NCBI GenBank assembly: GCA_964564025.1
Contig: CAZLZO010000032.1
Coordinates: 1-15,909, forward strand
DNA from: DRYM01 sp964564025
GTDB lineage: Archaea > Thermoproteota > Thermoprotei_A > EX4484-217-1
Length of the DNA stretch: 15,909 bases
Direction: 5' to 3'
How positions within the stretch are numbered: position 1 is the stretch's first letter; each line of letters begins with the position of its first letter. The notes under the pieces were generated by a model. The model saw only the letters and a program-made list of their open reading frames with translations. It searched no databases and was not told the origin of the DNA. Position numbers and translations under genes: made by a program. This document shows positions 1 through 7,614 of the stretch, in pieces.

Positions 1-585
1 CTTAAAGGCATATGGGTTTATGTTACAAGCCCTCACCTTATAAGCTACTTAAATACATATGCTGAAATTGTAGGTCATAATCCTGTTAAATTTAAGGATA
101 TTGACACGCCTTTAACGTCAAGGGATGAAATATTACTTGAAAATTCAAAAGCTATTCTTAATGAATTAGACATAGTGAATATGAAAGTTAATAAAAATGT
201 AGTTGATAATTTATTTAAAGAAATATTACCAAGTAACATATTATCTCACATTAAGTCCAAAGGGTTAGTTATAGTAGACGACGATACGATGTCTGTAATT
301 TCTAGACGTAGTATGCTTATACAATATAGGGTCAGGTTAAAGCATCCTGCTAAAGTAGTGGTGCCAGGTGCGCTTTGGAGTGAAGAGTATTTACCGCAAG
401 AAACAATTCTTGTGTCTGGTATTATATGTAGGCCTCTTACCAAGGTAATTAGTGAGAAATGTGGGAAAAAATATGGGAGCATATGTGAATGGCTTAAGGA
501 GAAATTACAGGAAATGGGTAGCGTAATATGGCTTGGAGGTAAAGAAACCATAGGAAAGGGCGTTATAAAACTTTACATGGTGTAG
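1..585 (+). CDS. cmr4: Type III-B CRISPR RAMP protein Cmr4, C-terminal part
   Basis: The frame is open from base 1, so the gene begins outside the window; a GTG at 175 is internal, because the conserved segment GIWVYVTSPHLI lies upstream of it. That segment matches the Cmr4 motif (GvfayVTsP). The end, WLGGKETIGKGVIKLYMV, matches the glycine-rich RAMP C-terminal loop of Cmr4 (GGdeTxGkG). By family knowledge Cmr4 is the repeated backbone subunit of the Cmr complex, binds crRNA and cleaves target RNA at 6-nt intervals. The catalytic Asp is in the missing N-terminal part and cannot be checked. cmr5 starts 4 nt downstream, so this is the first visible gene of the operon. The family call is firm; only the 5' end is missing. 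Confidence 0.9.
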   Translation, partial: LKGIWVYVTSPHLISYLNTYAEIVGHNPVKFKDIDTPLTSRDEILLENSKAILNELDIVNMKVNKNVVDNLFKEILPSNILSHIKSKGLVIVDDDTMSVISRRSMLIQYRVRLKHPAKVVVPGALWSEEYLPQETILVSGIICRPLTKVISEKCGKKYGSICEWLKEKLQEMGSVIWLGGKETIGKGVIKLYMV

Positions 586-589
586 CTTC

Positions 590-1042
590 ATGAATTCTAT
601 AGTAGAATATGCTTTAAGTATAGTCAGCAGCATAGCTAAAATACATAGTAGGGAGGTAAAGGATAGTTTCAGAGCAAGAGCAAGAAGTTTTGCCTCAGAT
701 GTTTTCTTCAATGGAGCAGCATACGTTCTCTCTGTAACAGCTTCTAGAAGTTCTGCGGAAGCTGTAGAATACGGTTTAAAAGAAAACAACCTTGAAAAAC
801 TTATCAACGCCTATAATAACATGGATTTCTTGAAGAAACTTGGTTTAAAGGGAAAGGCTGAGGAAATAGCTTATGCCCTTTACGGCTCACTGCTCCTATT
901 TGTACTGAAAAACATAGGAGTGCTGAAAGCTTCTACTTTAGCTGAAGCTATTAGAGCCTCCATAGGTAACATAGTTATTGATAAAAATGCTTCCGAAGTA
1001 GCTATTTGGTTTAAAAGGTTCGCAGAGGCATACATACCTTGA
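590..1042 (+). CDS. cmr5: Type III-B CRISPR small subunit Cmr5
   Basis: This encodes a 150-residue, almost entirely helical protein without RAMP glycine loops. The segments SFRARARSFASDVFFNGAAYVLSVTAS and later AEEIAYALYGSLLLFVLKNIGV resemble the helical bundle of Cmr5, the small subunit forming the inner filament that contacts target RNA. Length fits the family (about 120-170 residues). The ATG at 590 lies 4 nt after the cmr4 stop, and its stop overlaps the TTG start of cmr1 by 4 nt (TTGA), suggesting translational coupling. Cmr5 sequences diverge strongly, so the call leans on position between cmr4 and cmr1 as well as on sequence character. Confidence 0.82.
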   Translation: MNSIVEYALSIVSSIAKIHSREVKDSFRARARSFASDVFFNGAAYVLSVTASRSSAEAVEYGLKENNLEKLINAYNNMDFLKKLGLKGKAEEIAYALYGSLLLFVLKNIGVLKASTLAEAIRASIGNIVIDKNASEVAIWFKRFAEAYIP

Positions 1043-2238
1043 GCAAATACATGAGAATACTGTTAAAACAAAGTACTCCAGCATCTATAGGATGGTATGA
1101 GCCTGAACGTAATGATCCATTATTTTATTTAAGACCTTCAACAGTGAAAGGACTGTGGCGTTGGTTTACTCGCGCATTTATTGCTGGTGCTCTATATGAT
1201 AGTAACCTTCTTTGTAGCGTCGAAGATAAAGTCAATGTAAAGAAAGTTGAGAAGAATTCTGCCAACGCCATATCGTATCTAACTGGTAAAATAGTTGGTT
1301 TAGGTTTTGTAGATTTTGGAAGCTTTGAACCTGAAGCATCTAGGTTTAAAGTTAATGTAGAAATAGTTAAATGGCCTAGTAGGCAAAGTGCGTATAACCT
1401 AGGGAGATTGCAAAGGGTAAAGTTATTAACACTTGGAGGTAGAAGAGTAGAATTCTTTGAGCACGGAGAATTTAGATTGAACGTATTTAAAACTAGAGAA
1501 GTTCATAAGGAAGATGAAGAACTAGCACTTCGTACCTTACTAATTTCATTATCTCTCATGGGTTTGGGTAAAGGATCTAGAAGAGCGTTAGGATGTTTTG
1601 ATATAGTTGATGTCAATATAGATTCTTCTAGGCTCGAGGATAATCTATGCTCATTTTTAGAGGAAACTTACAAATTAGCTCTTTCCGTAGTTAATAGGCA
1701 CAAACATGAGTTAAAGCTACAAACTTGTTCCGATGAAACTTTACCTCCATTACCAATATTCAGTAAGAGGCAATATGAAGAATTCCCCATAACTGCAATT
1801 TACAAGGTAAAGGCCAGATGGGAGAATGTACATAATTTCTTTCTCAGAGGAGAGAGATGTAAAAGAATTTTAAATGATCCACGAAAACCAGATGCTTTAC
1901 GAACTAAACTTAGCGCGTGGATTCTCGGATTGCCTAGGGAACAACGAAGAACAGGGTATAGCGCTAAGAAAATCAGTATGGAAAGAAGAGCCTCTCCCAT
2001 AATAATATCATATCATAGTAGAAATCATATATTTGGTGATGGAGTTTATATTACTGTTTTTGCATCAGCTGATTGGCCGAAATCGATTGAATGGCGTAAA
2101 ACACCAAAAGAGGAACCTCAGACAATAGGTGTTGATGAAGGCAAAATAACAGCTGCTTTAAAGGAAGCATTGGATGAGCTGTGGAGCTACCTGGGGGTTA
2201 AAGCTGAACAAATATGGCCTTGTAGGTGTAAGGAATGA
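1039..2238 (+). CDS. cmr1: Type III-B CRISPR RAMP protein Cmr1
   Basis: The 399-residue product begins with a RAMP beta strand and then RPSTVKGLWRWFTRAF at about residues 31-46, the Cmr1 hallmark (irpssikGllRwWfRa). A glycine-rich loop, GLGKGSRRALGCF, lies near residues 175-187, and further RAMP-like strands fill the C-terminal half. Cmr1 caps the 3'-end side of the crRNA-bound Cmr complex with Cmr6 and contributes to target RNA capture. The TTG at 1039 overlaps the cmr5 TGA. An ATG at 1051 would shorten the protein by four residues and is an alternative start; the overlap matches the other junctions in this operon, so TTG is preferred. The stop overlaps the ATG of cmr6 (ATGA). Confidence 0.88.
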   Translation: MSKYMRILLKQSTPASIGWYEPERNDPLFYLRPSTVKGLWRWFTRAFIAGALYDSNLLCSVEDKVNVKKVEKNSANAISYLTGKIVGLGFVDFGSFEPEASRFKVNVEIVKWPSRQSAYNLGRLQRVKLLTLGGRRVEFFEHGEFRLNVFKTREVHKEDEELALRTLLISLSLMGLGKGSRRALGCFDIVDVNIDSSRLEDNLCSFLEETYKLALSVVNRHKHELKLQTCSDETLPPLPIFSKRQYEEFPITAIYKVKARWENVHNFFLRGERCKRILNDPRKPDALRTKLSAWILGLPREQRRTGYSAKKISMERRASPIIISYHSRNHIFGDGVYITVFASADWPKSIEWRKTPKEEPQTIGVDEGKITAALKEALDELWSYLGVKAEQIWPCRCKE

Positions 2239-3107
2239 AGAAGGCTCTAAATATGTTGATTAAAGAAGTTAATGCGAATTATAATATATACTCGGTTATA
2301 GTGCGCCAGTTCGTAGATTCTGTAATTAGTGATTTGAAGGGGGAACTTAAGATATACAGTGAAATACGAAGGGAGAAAGCAAGGAAAAGGTTGGAAGGCC
2401 TTTATACTTATTATTCGAAGGAAATAACAAAGATGCTCTATAAATTATATGACCGTAACAATACTATGGTAAATAAATTACTGCAGAATGCTCTACTATA
2501 TTTTAAAGAGCTTTATGCTTCTTTCGCTAGAACATTTAATGTAGTGTTACTTTTAAGTATGGAAACTAATTCTAGAGTAATAATTCACACGAAAAATCCT
2601 TACATGCCACTAGAAATAGGTTTAGCATGGCATCCCCTATTTAACCTGCCCTATATACCGTCTACATCTATTAAAGGGGCTTTTAGATCGTATATTGAAG
2701 AAAAGAAAACGAAAATATGTAATTATTCTTTAGAAGACTTGTTTGGATCGTTAAATAGGGAAGGATTACTTGTCTTCACTGACGCGTTGCCTGTAAGCTG
2801 TAAAACTAAATTAATAGAACCAGAAGTTATAACACCACATTATATTGAAAGCGAAGGTTTAATTGACGAATTGTCTTCTAAGCCAAGACCTCTAGTTTTT
2901 CCAGTAATAGCATCAGGTGTAGAATTAGAGTTTATTGTAGCAGCTAGGGTTGAGGATAAACGGGCAATGTGTCTAATTAAAGAGCTGCCAGCAGAGCTTG
3001 AAAAAGCTCTTGAATATAATGGTATTGGAGCTAAAGTCAATCTAGGATACGGTATGGTCTCTTTAACTATACGAAGCAGATCTCTACTTGAAAGGTGTAA
3101 GCCGTGA
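2235..3107 (+). CDS. cmr6: Type III-B CRISPR RAMP protein Cmr6
   Basis: This is a 290-residue RAMP protein. After a charged helical N-terminal region of about 100 residues comes the core: LGLAWHPLF-like strand, then PYIPSTSIKGAFRSYIEE at about 139-156 (the RAMP p.ipgSslKGa.R motif), LEDLFGS near 167-173, and the terminal glycine loop GIGAKVNLGYG at about 264-274 (Cmr6: G.GaKtnvGyG). Cmr6 sits at the head of the Cmr complex next to Cmr1. The ATG at 2235 overlaps the cmr1 stop by 4 nt and is preceded by AGGTG-like purines. The stop overlaps the GTG start of cmr2. Assignment to Cmr6 rather than another RAMP rests on the terminal loop and gene order. Confidence 0.86.
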   Translation: MKKALNMLIKEVNANYNIYSVIVRQFVDSVISDLKGELKIYSEIRREKARKRLEGLYTYYSKEITKMLYKLYDRNNTMVNKLLQNALLYFKELYASFARTFNVVLLLSMETNSRVIIHTKNPYMPLEIGLAWHPLFNLPYIPSTSIKGAFRSYIEEKKTKICNYSLEDLFGSLNREGLLVFTDALPVSCKTKLIEPEVITPHYIESEGLIDELSSKPRPLVFPVIASGVELEFIVAARVEDKRAMCLIKELPAELEKALEYNGIGAKVNLGYGMVSLTIRSRSLLERCKP

Positions 3108-6100
3108 AGAAACTAACAAATTTAAAGAAACTCTATGCGGTTAAGATTAGAACTCTACTTCATGACCCTCCATACAAATCTATTTGCATAGCTGAAAGTA
3201 TCAAAGGTGCAAAGTGTAACCATGAGAATGAAGCACTTACTCTTAGAAGAATAATAGTGGTAGGCACTCCCATAGAGGGGTTAGGTATTGAAGAATACGA
3301 GAAAATAGCTAAAGAAGCCGATAGACTAGCATCAGGTATAGACCGTTGGCTTTTAGAGTTAAAACCTAAAACAAAAACTGTTGCCTTAAACGTTATGGCT
3401 AACATATTTAATCCCTTATACTATACTGAACTACCTAAAGAAAATATCCAAGTGGTTAGAGAAAAGGCTTGGAAAACGGCAAGAGAAATCAATGAGATAC
3501 TTCGAAGCATTTCTTCATGCTTTAACCTGGCTGTTGAAAGTGAAAAGCTTGAGGCAATGAAGCTCTCGTATTTGCTACTATATGCATTATTGGAACCATT
3601 ATGTTACTTAAATGGCTTACCAGCATCACTTGCTGATACTAGAATACCAACTCATACTATTTTTGATCATTTATATGCAGCTACGTCGATGGCTAATTTA
3701 CTATTAAATGTAGGCGAAGAAAATATTAGCGGTTATGTAGCGTACGTTGACTTCCCCGGAATTCATGAGTTTATATTTGCATCTAGGAAAGCTGGAGACT
3801 TTTGGGCTAGTAGTCATATAATCTCTGAAGTTATGTGGAAACTTGCGAAGAAAATCATGGACACCTTTGGACCCGATACTTTATTAAGCCCTACACCAAG
3901 AATGAACCCTTATTTATACTTCGACTATATAAGGGATAAACTAGACCAATTAACTAGTAAGTGCGGAAAAGTCAGTAAGTGCAGGGATAAGATTTTAAGT
4001 AGGCTTGTAGAGTTCTTTAGCAAATTAGTTGGTGAACAAAAAATAGAAGCTGAAGATTGGTTATGGCAGCCTCTTATACCTGGTACATTATTATTTGTTT
4101 TACCAAAGAATATAGCATGGGCTACGAATCCAAATAACGTTGCGGATAAAATTGCAGAGCTATTTTATAAATCATGGAAGGAAATGATAGAAAATGTGAA
4201 GACATTCTTAGAAAAAGGATTAACAAAAAGCATTATGTACAAAGTTTTGTACGGATTTTGCGAAAAACATAGGTTATGGGATATACTTGAAAGACCGCCT
4301 ACCGGGGTTAGAATCGTAGTTATAGATGTTGGAAAGGTATACTACTATCTTACTAGGTGCATTAATGGAGATCCTGAAGCCTGTTCTATTCTAGGATTAA
4401 ATATTAACTTTGAAAAATTAAAGAACATTGAAACAAAGTTTAACAAGGAATATGGTAAAAACTGGAAAGACAACACTGTTAAAGCTTTATTATTCCATGT
4501 AATCATAAATATTCTTCTCAAACCCTCATCTGAGATTTTAAAACACTTTGGATACGTAAAAATACCCACTCCTTCACCTTACTGGGTTTCCAAAAATAAC
4601 TCCATCAGTGAATTAATGTTTGAGAAGGCTTTACCAGGAGCGCAAGTTACAGCATGGATACCTTGCAATCTCTGCGGTCTTGAACCTGCCGTCTTCGTGC
4701 TAAGGAAAGTATGGAGTGAAGAATTAGGAGAAGAGGATTATAACAAGGAAGACCTTAAACAATTATTAACAATCGCTGAAGTATCAATGGGAGACACACA
4801 AATTGAGAAAGATCTTAAGCTACGTTTTAGACCAGGCGAAGCACTAGGACCATACTGTTTTCTTAAAAGATTATACTATGAATATGCTAAATACGGTACA
4901 TCAAACAGTATTTTCGAAGGAAAACCACTAGCATTCTCACCATTCTGGTCAACGGACGATGTTGCCTTAAAGCTATACTCTGATCTCATATCACATACCT
5001 TAGGTGTTAGTAAATGCAAGGAGCTAGCAGAAAACATTGCAAAGAAGGTAATTGAATGTCTTAAAAAACGAAAATTTGTAGTAGTTCGTGAAGACGAGGT
5101 AAATAGAGCTATTCGCAGGCTACTGTGTGGTGAAGCAGAAGGCATTGGTATCGGTAAAAATATTAGTGAAGCATTAAGCATCATTAGAAATGCTTTGAAA
5201 GGTGCAAAAATCAGTAAAGATACGTTTATAGAAGTGGTTGGTGACGCCGTTTACGAAGAAGTAAAGGAGAAAGACCATGAAAAATTACTAAAGACTATTG
5301 CAACAACAATATACAGTGATACAAATTTAATGGAAGATGAAATATATAAAATAGCTTCTATGCAAGGTATTGCTGATTACAAATTAAAATCTTATCTCAT
5401 ACCGAGAACCCGATATCTGATAATATATTCCGACGCTGATAATATAGGGAAAATACACTATGGTATATTAGATTTTTCAAGTAGAGATTATTCTAAAGCA
5501 TTGCTAAACTTAATAGAGAAAAAAGGAATTTTTATTCAAAAAGAGAAGAATGAGACAATTAAGGAACTACGTAAAGTATATAGCGACGTATGTGATCTTG
5601 TTAGTGCGCTCTATGGAAAAGATGCAATTTTAGTATCTGCATCATATAAAACCTCTCTATCGTTAGCATTAATGGTTACAGCTTTACGTGATGTTGCTTT
5701 GGTTAGAACAAAGCTACATGGATTACCTATATTTGCTGGTGGAGACGATTTAGTGGCACTTGCACCTGTAGATGTATTGCCTTTAACATTATTGTTAAGA
5801 AAAAACTTTAGTCAGAAAACCTTTTTCCATAAATTTAAAGATACACCGATAGTATCAGCTTTACCAACAGGCAGGAGCACGTCCTTAAGAATAGTTAGTA
5901 TATTTGATGTTATGGGTGAGGAAATAAGAGAGACGAACGTGTTGCTCGAGAAATACGCTAAAAATGTGGAATGGAAAATGCGTAATGGCATGTGGATTAA
6001 AGACGCTGTACTTATATCCTCATCTAGAGTAAAAACTAAAGCCATAATACCTCAGAGCATATATTATAAGAAGTTAATAAATAAACCAATATTTGATGAA

Positions 6101-6460
6101 ATGCTTAAGCTAATTCTAAGGCAATACATTGCATTGTTCTCGGGAGTTCTTTCAACGAGCCTACCTGAAGACTTTGAAGGAAAGTTTAAAGAAGCAACTA
6201 AAGAATTAAATAAGAGAATTAAAGAGTTGTCAATAATAATCAAAAGTGTGACAAAAAGAAATATTAATATTAAAGAAAAATATGAAAGTCTTAAAGATCA
6301 TGTAGTACAACAATTATTTGGTGAAGATCTTAAAATACTCGATCATTCATTATATGAGCTACTGCTCAATATTTACTTGAAAATACCAGGTATTGTGGAA
6401 GAAGAAACCCTATTAATGCAACTCCTTAATCTATGTAAGTTATTGAGGGCAATACCATGA
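3104..6460 (+). CDS. cmr2: Cas10-family protein Cmr2 (HD and GGDD domains)
   Basis: This 1118-residue protein is the large subunit of the III-B complex. Visible landmarks: LLHDPPYKS with H20-D21, the Cmr2-type HD dipeptide linked to ssDNA cleavage; AD..ASGIDR at 72-81; the Cmr2 signature HEFIFASRKAGDFWASS at about 221-237; the first zinc-ribbon pair C521/C524 (CNLCG); palm acidic residues D777 and D779 in YSDADNIGK; and the cyclase motif GGDD at 879-882. By family knowledge the GGDD palm makes cyclic oligoadenylates from ATP when target RNA is bound, and both motifs look intact. Odd point: the second zinc pair reads GPYC (G582, C585) where CPxC is usual. GTG start 3104 overlaps cmr6 TGA; the stop overlaps the ATG of cmr3. 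Confidence 0.95.
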   Translation: MKKLTNLKKLYAVKIRTLLHDPPYKSICIAESIKGAKCNHENEALTLRRIIVVGTPIEGLGIEEYEKIAKEADRLASGIDRWLLELKPKTKTVALNVMANIFNPLYYTELPKENIQVVREKAWKTAREINEILRSISSCFNLAVESEKLEAMKLSYLLLYALLEPLCYLNGLPASLADTRIPTHTIFDHLYAATSMANLLLNVGEENISGYVAYVDFPGIHEFIFASRKAGDFWASSHIISEVMWKLAKKIMDTFGPDTLLSPTPRMNPYLYFDYIRDKLDQLTSKCGKVSKCRDKILSRLVEFFSKLVGEQKIEAEDWLWQPLIPGTLLFVLPKNIAWATNPNNVADKIAELFYKSWKEMIENVKTFLEKGLTKSIMYKVLYGFCEKHRLWDILERPPTGVRIVVIDVGKVYYYLTRCINGDPEACSILGLNINFEKLKNIETKFNKEYGKNWKDNTVKALLFHVIINILLKPSSEILKHFGYVKIPTPSPYWVSKNNSISELMFEKALPGAQVTAWIPCNLCGLEPAVFVLRKVWSEELGEEDYNKEDLKQLLTIAEVSMGDTQIEKDLKLRFRPGEALGPYCFLKRLYYEYAKYGTSNSIFEGKPLAFSPFWSTDDVALKLYSDLISHTLGVSKCKELAENIAKKVIECLKKRKFVVVREDEVNRAIRRLLCGEAEGIGIGKNISEALSIIRNALKGAKISKDTFIEVVGDAVYEEVKEKDHEKLLKTIATTIYSDTNLMEDEIYKIASMQGIADYKLKSYLIPRTRYLIIYSDADNIGKIHYGILDFSSRDYSKALLNLIEKKGIFIQKEKNETIKELRKVYSDVCDLVSALYGKDAILVSASYKTSLSLALMVTALRDVALVRTKLHGLPIFAGGDDLVALAPVDVLPLTLLLRKNFSQKTFFHKFKDTPIVSALPTGRSTSLRIVSIFDVMGEEIRETNVLLEKYAKNVEWKMRNGMWIKDAVLISSSRVKTKAIIPQSIYYKKLINKPIFDEMLKLILRQYIALFSGVLSTSLPEDFEGKFKEATKELNKRIKELSIIIKSVTKRNINIKEKYESLKDHVVQQLFGEDLKILDHSLYELLLNIYLKIPGIVEEETLLMQLLNLCKLLRAIP

Positions 6461-7470
6461 CAGCATTAATTATTAAACCTTTAGGAATTATGAGATTAGG
6501 CGTAACACCAATATATGGTAGTAGTTTCTTAGGTATGGTACAAACATTTGGTATACCGCTTCCATCTACGATTTTAGGAATGTTAGGGAACTTGTTAGGA
6601 ATACGTTTAGATAAAGAGCAAGCGCAAGAAGATCCGCTACTAGGTATTGGTGTTCTGGTTAAAAAGCTACGTGATGATTCTAAGGTCTCCATAATATCAG
6701 GACCCATAGTTAGAGTCAATAAAACACACTATGCTATTCCACTATATAGCAAAGAGGGAGTGTTTCTTGTAAACATGGAAGCTATAATGAAAGTAGACCC
6801 CGAGAAGCCGCAAATCAAAAAGGATGAAATATTAGCAAACATTAAGGTAGATTTTCAACCAGGCATAGCATTAAGAGACACTATCAATGGAATTCCATTT
6901 GACAAGTCAGCTAAGAAGGGTTACATGTATCGTAGGGGATTTGTAAGATACATAAGCTCTACTGGTAAAGGAGTAAAAGTAGAGTTCCTTTACAAAATAT
7001 GGAGATTTCTAAATTTGGGAACAGAGAACATTATCAAATTCGGCGGCGAAGGCAGATTAGCTGTAATAAGTGAAACAAAAACGGAACCTGAAGAACTAAA
7101 ACATGTAACATCGCTTCTTAATGCTAAACCAGGGTATTATATTACTCTTTCACCTTATCCCTTAGTACCTAAGAATGAGAAAGCGTTATACTTAGATAAA
7201 AACTCGTACGTTGGCTTAGAAACCATTGACAGCTTAGCAGATATTATAGGAATTCCTAGCATAGGTGATGAAATTAAGAGGGCGCCTAAAATAAGAATTA
7301 TAAGATTAGGACTTGGATTTAGTGAAGTACTATGTAGACGAAGACCGCAAATATTGGCATTACCTCCAGGCACAATAATTCATATAAAGCGCGAATTGAC
7401 AGTAAAGGAGGACCTATATATAAACTTGCTTAAGGCAGGTTATGCTTCATTATTAAAAATAAAGCGATGA
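6457..7470 (+). CDS. cmr3: Type III-B CRISPR RAMP protein Cmr3
   Basis: The 337-residue protein has the Cmr3 layout: an N-terminal strand followed by FGIPLPSTILGMLGNLLG at about 31-48 (the family's fP.PstvaGalr motif), a central KKGYMYRRGFVRYI segment near 153-166 (Cmr3 ..gylYr.e.vr.), and FGGEGRLAVIS at about 193-203 (the lGGErr.a.v loop). Cmr3 binds the crRNA 5' handle together with Cmr2, which fits its place directly after cmr2 with a 4-nt ATGA overlap. It is the last gene of the operon: the next gene is 144 nt away with its own promoter. The call is strong from three motifs plus position. Confidence 0.88.
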   Translation: MTALIIKPLGIMRLGVTPIYGSSFLGMVQTFGIPLPSTILGMLGNLLGIRLDKEQAQEDPLLGIGVLVKKLRDDSKVSIISGPIVRVNKTHYAIPLYSKEGVFLVNMEAIMKVDPEKPQIKKDEILANIKVDFQPGIALRDTINGIPFDKSAKKGYMYRRGFVRYISSTGKGVKVEFLYKIWRFLNLGTENIIKFGGEGRLAVISETKTEPEELKHVTSLLNAKPGYYITLSPYPLVPKNEKALYLDKNSYVGLETIDSLADIIGIPSIGDEIKRAPKIRIIRLGLGFSEVLCRRRPQILALPPGTIIHIKRELTVKEDLYINLLKAGYASLLKIKR

Positions 7471-7483
7471 ACCTTAACGACGG

Positions 7484-7488
7484 TTTTT
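7484..7488 (+). terminator. Possible T-run terminator after cmr3
   Basis: A run of five T starts 14 nt after the cmr3 stop codon. Archaeal RNA polymerase can stop at short U tracts without a hairpin, and a new promoter follows about 40 nt later, so this is a reasonable place for the operon to end. Five T is a weak signal in AT-rich DNA. Confidence 0.22.
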
Positions 7489-7517
7489 GAATTAACAGAA
7501 CACCTTAAACACGTCAT

Positions 7518-7544
7518 CACTAATGGTATAAAGTATAATTAGTG
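7518..7544 (+). promoter_or_regulatory. csx1 promoter: TATA box within an inverted repeat
   Basis: CACTAAT (7518-7524) and ATTAGTG (7538-7544) form a perfect 7-bp inverted repeat around a TATA-like TATAAA (7527-7532). A start site about 26 nt downstream of the TATA centre would fall near 7555, giving csx1 a leader of about 60 nt. Because the arms flank the TATA box, a dimeric regulator bound here would block TBP. The function is inferred from geometry only. Confidence 0.45.
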
Positions 7545-7614
7545 TTAGCGAATAAGGAGGTGTTAATTAGGAAGTCGGTAAAGGTTTGGATATAGTGGTG
7601 TTAGGTGGCTGCTA

